Positions 45,597 to 55,265 of a DNA stretch of 64,000 nt are shown one piece after another. A model generated the notes under the pieces. The model was not told the DNA's origin, ran no database searches, and saw nothing but the letters and a program-made list of their open reading frames with translations. The stretch is from Endozoicomonas sp965196975. Lineage in GTDB: Bacteria; Pseudomonadota; Gammaproteobacteria; Pseudomonadales; Endozoicomonadaceae. A program made the translations under genes and the position numbers. The stretch covers positions 310,001 through 374,000 of the forward strand of contig NZ_OZ239981.1 of the NCBI RefSeq assembly GCF_965196975.1. Reading direction: 5' to 3'. Position 1 is the stretch's first letter. Every line of letters starts with the position of its first letter.

Positions 45597-48500
45597 GTGT
45601 CCGGCTTTTCCGATAAGCAACTGCGCCAGTCCATCAATCAATGCATGATACGTGATCGTTACCGCTTGCGGGGGCAATTGCGTCGGCTTAAGCGGGATGA
45701 TGAGACAGGTCTGGACCGGATCCAGAAAAAAATAGAGTCCTCTCTATCGCTGGTTGAACAGAGACAAGCCTCTCTTCCTGAGATCCGCTATGAGCAGGAG
45801 CTACCGGTTGTTGACCGGAAAGCGGATATAGCAAAGGCTATCCGAAACCATCAGGTGGTGGTGATTGCTGGTGAAACTGGGTCCGGTAAGACAACCCAGT
45901 TGCCAAAAATCTGCCTTGAGGCTGGTCGTGGAATCTTTGGAACGATTGCCCATACTCAGCCTCGCCGACTGGCCGCTCGTTCCGTTGCCAATCGCATAGC
46001 TGAAGAGCTTGGAGGAACGTTGGGGGAGCAGGTCGGCTACCAGGTGCGTTTCACCGATCACTCCACAGAAACTACCCTGATCAAGTTGATGACCGACGGG
46101 ATTCTGCTGGCTGAGATTCAGAATGACCGTTTTCTTAACCGCTATGATACCCTGATCATTGATGAAGCCCATGAGCGCAGCCTGAATATCGACTTTCTTC
46201 TGGGCTATATAAAGCTGATTCTGCCTAAACGCCCTGACCTGAAAGTGATCATCACTTCGGCCACCATTGACGTTGAACGCTTTTCAAAACACTTTGATAA
46301 TGCGCCGGTGATCGAAGTCTCTGGCAGAACCTATCCGGTAGAGACTATATATCGTCCACTGGAAGATCTTGAGCTAGAAGGTCGGGATGCTGACCAGCGA
46401 TTACAGCAGGGGATTCTTGCAGCACTGGAAGAAATTGATCACATTGAACGCTCAGGAAAGGGTAAACGACTGGGGGATGTGCTGGTCTTTCTCAGCGGTG
46501 AACGGGATATCCGCGAAACTCACCAGTTCCTGCGGGATGCAAAACTGCCGCATACTGAAATTCTGCCCCTGTATGCCCGTCTTTCTGCTGCAGAGCAGAA
46601 CCGCATCTTCCAGGAGCACTCCGGTCGTCGTGTTATTCTGTCGACCAACGTCGCAGAAACCTCGTTAACGGTTCCAGGTATTCGCTATGTGATTGACCCG
46701 GGGACTGCGCGTATCAGCCGATACAGTGTCCGTTCAAAAGTTCAGCGACTGCCGGTAGAGGCTGTGTCACAGGCATCGGCCAATCAGCGTAAAGGGCGAT
46801 GTGGTCGTGTCGCCGAAGGTATCTGTATTCGCCTTTACTCTGAGGAGGATTTTCTTGCCCGCCCGGAGTTTACCGATCCAGAGATTCTCAGAACCAACCT
46901 TGCTGCGGTTATTTTGCAGATGCTGCGGATGGGGCTTGGTGATATTGCTGCGTTTCCATTTGTTGATCCACCGGATGGCAAAGCGATTAATGACGGCTTC
47001 AAGCTGCTCCAGGAGCTGGTGGCGGTGGGCAAAGACCGGCGGATTACCCCGGCTGGCCGACAGCTGGGGCAGCTGCCTGTCGATCCACGTCTTGGACGGA
47101 TGCTGATTGAAGCGAATAAAAATAATGCATTGCATGAAGTGTTGATTATTGTCAGTGCCCTGGCAGTACAGGATCCAAGGGAGCGCCCACAGGATAAGCA
47201 GCAGGCCGCAGACCAGAGACACCGCGAGTTTTATCACGAAGACTCGGATTTCATGACCTATGTGAATCTCTGGGAAGCCTATGAAGAGCAGCGGCAGGCA
47301 CTGTCACAGAATCAGCTGCGAAAATACTGCAATAAGCAGTTCCTGTCTTTTATGCGCATGCGGGAGTGGCGCGATCTCCATCGACAGCTGACATTGGCCT
47401 GTAAAGATCTGCAATTCCGGTTGAATGACAGTCCTGCCAGCTATGGCGATGTTCATAAGTCACTGCTATCGGGCCTTTTGTCGCAGTTGGGCAGTAAAGA
47501 TGACGAAGCGGATTACATGGGGGCCAGAAACCGGCGCTTCTATCTGTTTCCGGCATCAACGCTGTATAAACGAAAGCCAAAATGGATTATGGCGGCGGAG
47601 TTGGTGGAAACTTCCAGGCTTTTTGCCCGAACCAATGCCAAGCTGGAGCCTCAGTGGATTGAGCCACTGGCAACGCATTTGGTTAAGCGGAATTATTTTG
47701 AGCCGCACTGGGAGAAAAAGCGTGCCCAGGTGGTAGCGTTTGAGCAGGTTACCCTGTATGGATTGATTGTGGTTGGTCGTCGTCGGATAAACTACGGCCC
47801 AATAGATCCTGTCGTTGCCCGGGAGATCTTTATCCGTGAAGCCCTGGTTGAAGGGCACTTTGATTCCAAAGGTGCGTTTCAAAAGCATAATCTGGCATTG
47901 ATTGAAGAGGTGGATGAGCTGGAAGCGAAGTCCCGACGTCGGGATATTCTTGTGGACAGTGAAACGCTCTATCACTTTTACGATGAACTGATTCCTGCTG
48001 ATATCTGTAATGGTGCGGGTTTTGAAAAGTGGCGCAAAGGTGCTGAACGACAGCAACCTGATTTGCTTCACCTCACCAAAGACTACCTGATGCAGCATGA
48101 TGCAGAACATGTCACTGTCAACAGGTACCCGGATCGCTTGCGTTGGGAAGGGTTGGAGTTGCCCCTGAGTTATCACTTTGCCCCAGGTGAGCCTGATGAT
48201 GGTGTAACCCTGACAGTGCCTGTAGAGGCACTAAGGCTGTTGCCCAGAAACCGTTTGGAATGGCTGGTGCCCGGTATGCTCTTCGACAAGTGTGTGGCAC
48301 TGGTTCGATCCATGCCTAAACCGGTGCGCAAGAACTTTGTGCCTGTACCTGATTTTGTGAATGGTGCCATGGAATCTCTTTCTGCCTGCGATGAGCCTCT
48401 GACAGAGATGCTTGGACGGCAGCTGACCCGTATGTCTGGTGTGCGAATTCTCGAAGAGCACTGGAGCACAGAGAGTCTGGATGCGCATTTGCTGATGAAT

Positions 48501-49493
48501 ATTCGGGTGGTGAATGAGGATGGTGAGATCATTGGGCAGGGGCGTGATTTGAACCAGCTCAGACAGCAGTTCTCTGATCATGTCCAGGATACGATCCGTA
48601 AGCTCGCCAAAAGCCATTTAGAACAAGAAGGTTTGCTGGATTGGACCTGTGGTGAGTTGCCCCATGAAATTACCCGAAAAGCTGGGGGGCTGGTATTAAA
48701 GTCATACCCTGCTTTGGTTGATCAGCGTGATTCAGTAGCCATTCAGTTGTTTGAAAGCCCCGCCATGGCTGACTTTGAAAACCGCAAAGGGTTGACCCGG
48801 CTGCTCAGGATAAGGCTGTCCACCCAGCTTAAGTTTGCTCTGAGTAAGATGGCCAGATTGAAAGAAACCAAGTTGCTGGCAACCAATTTGATGAATCAGA
48901 ATCAGCTTGAAGATGATTTGCAGAGTCTGATTATCAGTGGCGTCTATCTGAATAATGACAACGAGTTACCCAGAAACCGGGAGTCATTTCTGGAGTTACT
49001 TGAGAAGCATAAAGGTGACATTGTGCCTTTTGCCGAAAAAGTTGATCCTATTATTAATGATGTCTTTCGTATCGCTCAGGGGATTAGTCGTCAGCTGAAA
49101 GGTAAGATCAGTTTTGATCGAGCTCTGGCGCTGGCTGATATAAAGCAGCATGTTCAAAGGCTGTTACAACCGGGGTTTATGACGTCAGCAGGTATGGAAT
49201 GGCTTAGTCATTATCCTCGTTATTTCAAGTCGATTGAGGTCAGGCTGGAGAAGCTGGCAGCCCAGGTAAACCGTGATCGTGCCTGGACGGAAGAACTGAC
49301 CTCTCTTCAGCAGAAATATGAGAAGCGCCGGGAGGCTCACAGTCAGCATAAGGTGATTGACCCCAACCTTCAGCAGTTCTATTGGATGATTGAAGAGTAC
49401 CGGGTATCTCTGTTTGCCCAGCAACTGGGCACTCGCTTTCCGGTGTCGGATAAACGACTTCGAAAGTTGTGGGAAGAAGTGGAAGAGATTTAA
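45597..49493 (+). CDS. hrpA: ATP-dependent RNA helicase HrpA
   Basis: This 1298-residue DEAH-box helicase has GETGSGKTTQLP near residue 92 and DEAHERSLN near 189. The HA2/OB-fold domains follow, and a long C-terminal HrpA-specific region with a DUF3418 part extends to the end. HrpA unwinds RNA and is involved in ribosome rescue and mRNA processing. The length matches the family (about 1300). The start is a GTG seven bases after GGGAG; no ATG lies nearby in frame. It is a single-gene transcript between fadD and the porin. Confidence 0.93.
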   Translation: MSGFSDKQLRQSINQCMIRDRYRLRGQLRRLKRDDETGLDRIQKKIESSLSLVEQRQASLPEIRYEQELPVVDRKADIAKAIRNHQVVVIAGETGSGKTTQLPKICLEAGRGIFGTIAHTQPRRLAARSVANRIAEELGGTLGEQVGYQVRFTDHSTETTLIKLMTDGILLAEIQNDRFLNRYDTLIIDEAHERSLNIDFLLGYIKLILPKRPDLKVIITSATIDVERFSKHFDNAPVIEVSGRTYPVETIYRPLEDLELEGRDADQRLQQGILAALEEIDHIERSGKGKRLGDVLVFLSGERDIRETHQFLRDAKLPHTEILPLYARLSAAEQNRIFQEHSGRRVILSTNVAETSLTVPGIRYVIDPGTARISRYSVRSKVQRLPVEAVSQASANQRKGRCGRVAEGICIRLYSEEDFLARPEFTDPEILRTNLAAVILQMLRMGLGDIAAFPFVDPPDGKAINDGFKLLQELVAVGKDRRITPAGRQLGQLPVDPRLGRMLIEANKNNALHEVLIIVSALAVQDPRERPQDKQQAADQRHREFYHEDSDFMTYVNLWEAYEEQRQALSQNQLRKYCNKQFLSFMRMREWRDLHRQLTLACKDLQFRLNDSPASYGDVHKSLLSGLLSQLGSKDDEADYMGARNRRFYLFPASTLYKRKPKWIMAAELVETSRLFARTNAKLEPQWIEPLATHLVKRNYFEPHWEKKRAQVVAFEQVTLYGLIVVGRRRINYGPIDPVVAREIFIREALVEGHFDSKGAFQKHNLALIEEVDELEAKSRRRDILVDSETLYHFYDELIPADICNGAGFEKWRKGAERQQPDLLHLTKDYLMQHDAEHVTVNRYPDRLRWEGLELPLSYHFAPGEPDDGVTLTVPVEALRLLPRNRLEWLVPGMLFDKCVALVRSMPKPVRKNFVPVPDFVNGAMESLSACDEPLTEMLGRQLTRMSGVRILEEHWSTESLDAHLLMNIRVVNEDGEIIGQGRDLNQLRQQFSDHVQDTIRKLAKSHLEQEGLLDWTCGELPHEITRKAGGLVLKSYPALVDQRDSVAIQLFESPAMADFENRKGLTRLLRIRLSTQLKFALSKMARLKETKLLATNLMNQNQLEDDLQSLIISGVYLNNDNELPRNRESFLELLEKHKGDIVPFAEKVDPIINDVFRIAQGISRQLKGKISFDRALALADIKQHVQRLLQPGFMTSAGMEWLSHYPRYFKSIEVRLEKLAAQVNRDRAWTEELTSLQQKYEKRREAHSQHKVIDPNLQQFYWMIEEYRVSLFAQQLGTRFPVSDKRLRKLWEEVEEI

Positions 49494-49507
49494 ATCCTCA
49501 GCGCTTT

Positions 49508-49545
49508 CCCTCTATGACTCTGACGTTATGGAGGGAGGCTGTTTT
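49508..49545 (+). terminator. Probable terminator after hrpA
   Basis: CCCTCTAT (49508-49515) pairs with ATGGAGGG (49528-49535), with one G-T pair, followed by GCTGTTTTGTT. Confidence 0.5.
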
Positions 49546-49734
49546 GTTGTTGAAATAAAAGTTTCATTTGACGTTAACCTGCCTGAAATATCCCACCTCC
49601 AAGATACCTTCCGCAGTAATCAAAAAGTGCCAGGGGAAAATGATTAAATTAGTGACACTCTTAATAGCTGTTACCAATCAGAATCGTTTTGGCACTTAAG
49701 GACAACAAAAAATACTAAGTGAGAGTATCTGGGA

Positions 49735-50973
49735 ATGAAACTTAAGCCAATTGCACTTTTTCTGGGGATGAGTGTTTTTCTGCAGGCAAACGCAGGCGTG
49801 GTTAAGACGGAAGGTGACGATATTATTGTCAGCACCAAAAATGGCGGTCTTCAGTTAAAAACAGAAAGTGGTGATTTCTCTTTTAAGGTCAGCGGCAACC
49901 TCCAGTGGGATATTGCCAGCTATGACGATCTTTATGGACAGGACACTGCGAATATAGCAAATCCAAAAGATGGCTTAACCTCTTATATTCGTCGGGGTGA
50001 AATCAAGGTCAGTGGCAAAGCCTATGATCTCTGGAAATACGGACTTAAACTGAAAACAAACAGTGATGATTCCGTCGATTTGGATGATGCCACTATTGGT
50101 TATACCGGTTTTAAACCGGTTGAGATTGCTGTCGGTCGCTGGGATATGGATTTTGGTTTGGAAGACTCTACCAGTTCTTCATGGATTACCGGCATTGAAA
50201 GGCCTTTTGTCTTTAATATGATGAATGGTGCCGGTGGTAATGATTATGGCGTGAAGGCATCCAGCTCAGCAAAAAACTACACCGCACAGTTGGCACTTGT
50301 TAATACCGGTAACAGCGAAAGCAATAACGCCAGTAAAGACAGTATCGGTTATTCATTCCGGGGTACTTATGTTCCTATTATGAATGACAATATGCTGTTA
50401 CATCTTGGCCTCAGTATCTTTGATGGTAATCCCGACAGTGTTACTGTTGATGGTGACACCCGGCTGGGAATCAAGAAAGGTCAGGAGAGTACCCTGTTCA
50501 GCAGTGTCAGTAATGTGACCAGCGATCGTGAATACGCAGTTGAAGCAGCCTTTCAAATGCAGTCTTTTAAGTTGCAGGGCGAATATCTGCAAAGGAATAT
50601 CAAATCTGGCGTTGCGAATTCTGATGTTAAGCTGAATGGTTACTATGGAGAACTTTCTTATATGTTGGGTGGTGGTAAGCGATCCTACAAAAAAGGAAGC
50701 TTCAGCAAGCCAAAAGGGGGTAAGTGGGAAGCCTTTGCTCGATACACAGCAATGAATGTTGATGCCCAGAGTGCTGTATCAAAAGGTATTAATGGTATGG
50801 ATGTAGACGCTTCCAGCTATACCGTAGGGGTGAATTACTTCCCAACCTCAAATATTCGAACCAGTCTGAACTATGTGACAGGCCAGCTGGATAATCACGT
50901 AGATATTGAGGGAGTAACCAATGCAGAGGATAAGGGGGCCGCGATTGTTGGTAGAATTCAGTATGTATTCTGA
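49735..50973 (+). CDS. OprO/OprP-type outer-membrane porin
   Basis: This 412-residue protein has a signal peptide cleaved near residue 21 (LQANA). The mature part follows the phosphate-selective porin family: GLTSYIRRGEIKVSGKAYDLWKYGLKLK, AVGRWDMDFGLEDSTSSSWITGIERP and terminal VGRIQYVF with the final Phe for barrel insertion. Family members form trimeric anion channels such as OprP. Selectivity is not evident here. It has its own terminator downstream and a 240-base upstream region without a gene. Confidence 0.84.
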   Translation: MKLKPIALFLGMSVFLQANAGVVKTEGDDIIVSTKNGGLQLKTESGDFSFKVSGNLQWDIASYDDLYGQDTANIANPKDGLTSYIRRGEIKVSGKAYDLWKYGLKLKTNSDDSVDLDDATIGYTGFKPVEIAVGRWDMDFGLEDSTSSSWITGIERPFVFNMMNGAGGNDYGVKASSSAKNYTAQLALVNTGNSESNNASKDSIGYSFRGTYVPIMNDNMLLHLGLSIFDGNPDSVTVDGDTRLGIKKGQESTLFSSVSNVTSDREYAVEAAFQMQSFKLQGEYLQRNIKSGVANSDVKLNGYYGELSYMLGGGKRSYKKGSFSKPKGGKWEAFARYTAMNVDAQSAVSKGINGMDVDASSYTVGVNYFPTSNIRTSLNYVTGQLDNHVDIEGVTNAEDKGAAIVGRIQYVF

Positions 50974-50990
50974 GTGAAATGGTGATTTTA

Positions 50991-51016
50991 AGTCCTGATA
51001 TCCATCAGGGCTTTTT
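50991..51016 (+). terminator. Rho-independent terminator after the porin
   Basis: AGTCCTGAT pairs with ATCAGGGCT (one G-T pair), followed by a TTTTT tract at 51012-51016. Confidence 0.82.
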
Positions 51017-51187
51017 GCGTCTTTAAAGACTAAATAATTTTCTTTTATGATTTTTTGAAATAAAAAACAAACAAAAATTTGACGAATCTGTTTTTTGGTT
51101 CTTTACTGAAATAATAAGAGGTAATTTAATTTCGAAAATTTGTATCTACGCTGTATAAATTAACCGGATGACAAGGATCGTCGTCTT

Positions 51188-52651
51188 ATGGAAACAGCTG
51201 AGCAGGTACTTATCATTGAAGACGCGGAACAGCGTCGGCATGACTTCAGCACCATTCTGCAGTTCATGGGTTATCACACAGTGGCTATTGGTGCCGCCTA
51301 CTGGGAAGATGCCGTCAGTGCTTTTCCTCCGGAAACCTTCAGTGCCTTATTCCTGGGTGATTTTTTACAGGCAGAAAGTTCCCTGCAGGGAATGCTTTCC
51401 AGAGTTCAGGGCTGGTGTGGTGGAGTTCCAGTCATTCGGATTTCTGAGTCACTGCCGGATAACTTGCCAATAGCACTTGCCAGGCAGATTATTGCCCGGG
51501 TTGACTGGCCATGCAGCAAACCTCAACTTTTATCCAGCCTTCATTATGGTCAGGTCTACCGTGAGCAGTGGCGCCAGGCTCATCAGACTGGCTATAACCA
51601 ACAGGTACAACTGTTCCGTGGACTGGTTGGTAAGAGTGAGCGTATTCGGAAAGTGCGGGCAGCCATGGCTCAGGTGGCGGATCGGGACGTCAATGTTTTG
51701 ATCACGGGTGAGTCTGGAACGGGTAAAGAAGTGGTTGCCCGTAATCTTCATGAACATTCCTACCGCAGGAGCGCGCCTTTTGTTCCCGTTAATTGTGGTG
51801 CAATCCCCACAGACCTGTTGGAAAGTGAGCTCTTTGGTCATGAAAAGGGTGCTTTCACAGGTGCTGTGACCACTCGAAAGGGACGGTTCGAGCTGGCGCA
51901 GGGGGGAACACTGTTTCTTGACGAAATAGGCGATATGCCTCTGCACATGCAGGTTAAGTTGCTCAGGGTTCTGCAGGAAAGAACGTTCGAACGGGTGGGG
52001 GGAACAGAGCCAATTGAGGTGGATGTTCGGATTATTGCTGCCACCCACAAAAATCTTGAAGGCATGATCACTGAAGGAAGTTTCCGGGAGGATCTTTATT
52101 ACCGGTTAAATGTATTCCCCATCGAGATGCCTTCTCTCAAAGAGCGGCCTGAAGATATTCCGCTGATGATCAATGAGCTGACTCACAATATGGAGAAGCA
52201 GGGCAGAGGATCCATTCGACTCAGCTCAGCCGCAATATTATCGCTTTGCCGGCATGACTGGCCAGGAAATGTCCGGGAAATGGCCAATCTGCTCGAGCGC
52301 CTTGCGATCATGTATCCCTATGGGGTTATTGGTGTTCAGGATCTGCCAGAAAGTTTCTGTCACCTCGACTTGATCAGCCAGGAAGATGATGGTGTTGCTG
52401 ATTTGTTTCCCGACAGTATTCAGCCAGCAGGTGCTGCTACTTCGGAAGACCTTGCTGTATTGCCTGTAGGGGGATTAAACCTTAAAGAATATCTAACCCG
52501 GCTGGAAAAGAGTTTGATTCAGCAGGCGCTGAGTGACTGCAACAGTGTTGTCGCTAGAGCTGCAGATAAGCTACAGATACGGCGAACGACTCTAGTGGAA
52601 AAAATGCGCAAATATGGTCTTCAAAGGTATGAAGATTCTGTTAAAACCTGA
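51188..52651 (+). CDS. fleQ: FleQ-like sigma-54-dependent flagellar master regulator
   Basis: This 487-residue enhancer-binding protein has a degenerate N-terminal receiver (VLIIEDAEQRRHDF, without the full acidic set). The AAA+ domain has GESGTGKE at 164-171, GAFTGA at 211-216 contacting sigma-54, and TLFLDEIGD at 231-239. A Fis-type helix-turn-helix lies at the C-terminus (RAADKLQIRRTTLVEKMRKYGL). Length and layout match FleQ/FlrA, which drive early flagellar genes and, in pseudomonads, exopolysaccharide through c-di-GMP. AAGGA lies about 10 bases before the start. FleN, its antagonist, is encoded downstream. Confidence 0.87.
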   Translation: METAEQVLIIEDAEQRRHDFSTILQFMGYHTVAIGAAYWEDAVSAFPPETFSALFLGDFLQAESSLQGMLSRVQGWCGGVPVIRISESLPDNLPIALARQIIARVDWPCSKPQLLSSLHYGQVYREQWRQAHQTGYNQQVQLFRGLVGKSERIRKVRAAMAQVADRDVNVLITGESGTGKEVVARNLHEHSYRRSAPFVPVNCGAIPTDLLESELFGHEKGAFTGAVTTRKGRFELAQGGTLFLDEIGDMPLHMQVKLLRVLQERTFERVGGTEPIEVDVRIIAATHKNLEGMITEGSFREDLYYRLNVFPIEMPSLKERPEDIPLMINELTHNMEKQGRGSIRLSSAAILSLCRHDWPGNVREMANLLERLAIMYPYGVIGVQDLPESFCHLDLISQEDDGVADLFPDSIQPAGAATSEDLAVLPVGGLNLKEYLTRLEKSLIQQALSDCNSVVARAADKLQIRRTTLVEKMRKYGLQRYEDSVKT

Positions 52652-52663
52652 TATTCAATGATA

Positions 52664-52700
52664 CAAAAAAATGGCTACATACTCATGTAGCCATTTTTTT
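52664..52700. terminator. Bidirectional terminator after fleQ
   Basis: ATGGCTACAT (52671-52680) and ATGTAGCCAT (52685-52694) form a perfect 10-bp stem with loop ACTC, flanked by A- and T-runs (52665-52671 and 52694-52700). Confidence 0.85.
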
Positions 52701-53440
52701 GAGTAGGTAGTAGCTATCTACAATGATGAAGTAGTATTTTTATATTTTTTAAGTTAGCCAACACTCCATATGTTTGTTTCTGTGTTGTTCTATTGTCGTT
52801 CGAACTCATTCTGCGTCTTTCGATCTTACATATTGAATCATTCTTGCTGATTGATTCTTGTATGGTCTGTATTTGTGTTTTGATAGCTCCTAAATGATTA
52901 ATCCATAGTTCTCTCAGCATATGGTTGGATGTGTATCGCATTTTACTTTTCAGTTTTATTCGATTTTCCTGAAGATGAGGTTTTTATTCTCAAGTTATAT
53001 GGTTTAGTGTCGAATGACCGAAGTCGGGGGGGGGCAGTTTTTGATTTTATTGTTCAATGAATAAAGTGCTTGGAATTATTTGATGATCTGCTTTCTATTT
53101 TTTCTCCCTACTATTGATTGAATGCTGCCATTTTTGCGTCACTATAAAGTGACACTGTCAAATAACTATCTTTTTAGATGATTCAAAAAAGTGTTCAAGA
53201 TATTTTCAAATCAACCGAAAATTATTCTATGTCAAAAAAATAGCGAATTCTTAATAGCGACGCTTTATAAAAGCGTTTAAAAACATAGAGTTGCATTTTT
53301 TTGTTTTTCTTTATTGGTTTTTTTGGGGTTTGACAGTTGTTTTTATTTTTCAAATCAAAGTTGGCACGCTCATTGATAGGTATATTTTGTCGTTTTTTTA
53401 TATGCATTTCTTGAGCAATTGAAAAATTAAAGTGAGAACA
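52701..53440. other. 740-base AT-rich region upstream of fleN, no gene seen
   Basis: This stretch is very AT-rich and contains a run of nine G at 53026-53034. I see no gene: the longest open frames (52714-52941, 53222-53449, both minus) have no ribosome site or family resemblance. flhF, which usually precedes fleN, is not here, and no remnant is recognised. A sigma-54-type promoter occurs near the 3' end. Confidence 0.6.
53361..53377 (+). promoter_or_regulatory. Sigma-54-type -24/-12 promoter before fleN
   Basis: TTGGCACG-CTCA-TTGAT matches the -24/-12 layout (TTGGCACG, four bases, TTGC-like); the -12 part reads TTGA rather than TTGC. It lies 64 bases before the fleN start. FleQ-type activators work at such promoters, which fits the neighbouring fleQ. 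Confidence 0.65.
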
Positions 53441-54298
53441 ATGGCACAAGCAAAGAAAAGAGTGATTGCGGTTTCAGGGTGTAAAGGAGGTGTTGGTAAA
53501 ACCGTAGTTGCAGTAAATCTTGCTCTGGCTCTGGCAAAGTTGGGCCAGCGTGTCGTTTTGATGGATGGCAACCTTTCTGTACCAGATGTTGAGTTCACCC
53601 TTGGGATGAATAAAGATGGTTTAAATTGTCAGTCGTCGTCTAATCTGGTTTTTTCATCTTCTGATGAAGGCGAGTTAGTAAATGGGGGTTCTAGCCATCA
53701 GCAGAAAGGACTGTTGGATGGTCCTTCAGGTGTCAGAGTATTTACACCGACAGCTCAAGGGGACTGGAAAGACAGTATTCAAATTGTTCAGGCAGTGGAA
53801 CTGATTCAGGACATGGATGATCTTGCATCGGATCTGGATACTTTGATTATTGATACGGCTCCGGGCTTGGCTCCGGATAATGTAACTCTCATTCAGGCTG
53901 CAACAGAGGTCGTCGTTGTTATCAGCCAGGAAGACGTATCTGTTATTGATGCTGTTCGACAGATAAGGCTTCTGTATCGGGTTTTCAATGTTCACCAGTT
54001 TTATATAGTTGTTAACCTGGTAAGCAGCAGAAGAGGCGGTGCTAAACAATTTGAGAAGTTACAGGAGTATCTGAAAGACGACAAACAGATAGTTTTAAGC
54101 TATCTGGGGGCAATTCCACATGATAAGGCTGTAAGTGAAGCTGTATTAAAGCAGTCGGCACTTTTGACTGTAAGTAACGATTGTCGGGCTGCAAGAGCAT
54201 TTCACAGAATTGGACATCAGTTATCTAAATTACCGGTGCCTGAGCCAAAAGGTCGTATAGAATTCTTTTTGCCTGGTAGGATCAAGGAGAGGATCTAA
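53441..54298 (+). CDS. fleN: FleN/FlhG flagellar number regulator (MinD-like ATPase)
   Basis: This MinD/ParA-type ATPase of about 285 residues has the deviant Walker A CKGGVGKTVV at residues 14-23, DTLIIDTAPGLAPDN as Walker B, and VVNLVSSRRGG in the C-terminal half. FleN antagonises FleQ and with FlhF controls flagellar number. The middle (about 60-105) is Ser/Gln/Gly-rich and diverges from the usual sequence. I chose the ATG at 53441 over a GTG nine bases earlier. It is followed after two bases by fliA, with which it is co-transcribed. Confidence 0.88.
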   Translation: MAQAKKRVIAVSGCKGGVGKTVVAVNLALALAKLGQRVVLMDGNLSVPDVEFTLGMNKDGLNCQSSSNLVFSSSDEGELVNGGSSHQQKGLLDGPSGVRVFTPTAQGDWKDSIQIVQAVELIQDMDDLASDLDTLIIDTAPGLAPDNVTLIQAATEVVVVISQEDVSVIDAVRQIRLLYRVFNVHQFYIVVNLVSSRRGGAKQFEKLQEYLKDDKQIVLSYLGAIPHDKAVSEAVLKQSALLTVSNDCRAARAFHRIGHQLSKLPVPEPKGRIEFFLPGRIKERI

Positions 54299-54300
54299 TC

Positions 54301-55023
54301 ATGACAGAGACCGCACAGGAAGTGCAGAAAAAGACATTGAGCATGGAAGAGATGGTTGTAAAACATCGCTCATTGGTAAAAAGAATTGCTAATCATCTTG
54401 CCGCAAGAATGCCAGCCAGTGTACAGATCGATGACCTGGTCCAATCAGGAATGATTGGCTTGCTTGAAGCCGCTTCAAAATATGATGCATCCAAAGGTGC
54501 GAGCTTCGAAACGTTTGCAGGTATTCGAATCCGTGGAGCAATGCTGGATGAAATTCGAAAAGGTGACTGGGGGCCAAGATCGGTTTATCGAAATAGTCGT
54601 CGTATTACTGAAGCCGTTCAGGTTGTCGAAGCCAAGCTGGGAAGAGATGCCAGAGATGCTGAAGTAGCAAAAGAACTGGATGTAAAAATTGATGAGTATT
54701 ACACCATTTTGAGTGATTTAAGAGGGTGTCGTCTTTTCAGTTATGAAGAGCTGTTCGATAGTGAAGAATCAAGAATGCAGGCACGATCAGGAGACAGGGG
54801 GCCATCTGCAGATATTCAGGAAGAAAAATTTAAAACAGCTTTGATAGAAGCCATTGATAAGTTGCCGGAAAGAGAAAAGCTGGTATTGATGCTTTATTAT
54901 GATGAAGAAATGAATTTGAAAGAGATCGGTAAAGTATTGGGAGTTAGTGAATCAAGAGTAAGTCAGATTCATTCTCAGGCTGCCCTTCGCTTAAGATCAC
55001 GTCTTCAAAACTGGCTGAGTTAA
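54301..55023 (+). CDS. fliA: Flagellar sigma factor FliA (sigma-28)
   Basis: This 240-residue sigma factor has region 2 (LVKRIANHLAARMPASVQIDDLVQSGMIGLLEAASKYD), region 3 and region 4 (LPEREKLVLMLYYDEEMNLKEIGKVLGVSESRVSQIHSQA). FliA directs transcription of late flagellar and chemotaxis genes and is normally held by FlgM. AAGGAGAGG inside the end of fleN is its ribosome site. In pseudomonads and vibrios the order is flhF-fleN-fliA, then che genes; here neither flhF nor che genes adjoin. About 240 bases of non-coding sequence follow. Confidence 0.92.
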   Translation: MTETAQEVQKKTLSMEEMVVKHRSLVKRIANHLAARMPASVQIDDLVQSGMIGLLEAASKYDASKGASFETFAGIRIRGAMLDEIRKGDWGPRSVYRNSRRITEAVQVVEAKLGRDARDAEVAKELDVKIDEYYTILSDLRGCRLFSYEELFDSEESRMQARSGDRGPSADIQEEKFKTALIEAIDKLPEREKLVLMLYYDEEMNLKEIGKVLGVSESRVSQIHSQAALRLRSRLQNWLS

Positions 55024-55265
55024 TGTCTCAGCCACTCCACTCTAAAAGGGAGGTGACAAAATACCGTCAAGCTTTGGGAAACTGGTTATTTTATTTTTTA
55101 ATTTTGACAAAGTTCAGTTGAGTTGATCTGTTTTCAGAAATATATGCCGGTTATATGCTGGATTGCTTTGAACATTTTTTTTTTAGTTTCTTATTGTTCC
55201 AAGTGAGTGGGTCTTAGCTCCATATACTTCTTTTATAAAGTTGTTTAATAACGGACCTGCATTAT

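Noticed and set aside
52714..52941. 75-residue open frame on the minus strand
   Set aside because: AT-rich random-looking sequence, no ribosome site, no family, in a stretch with no other coding sign.
53026..53034. Run of nine G residues in AT-rich DNA, considered as a phase-variation tract
   Set aside because: It is not within or next to any recognisable gene or promoter hexamer, so a switching role is unsupported; its length could also be a sequencing artefact.
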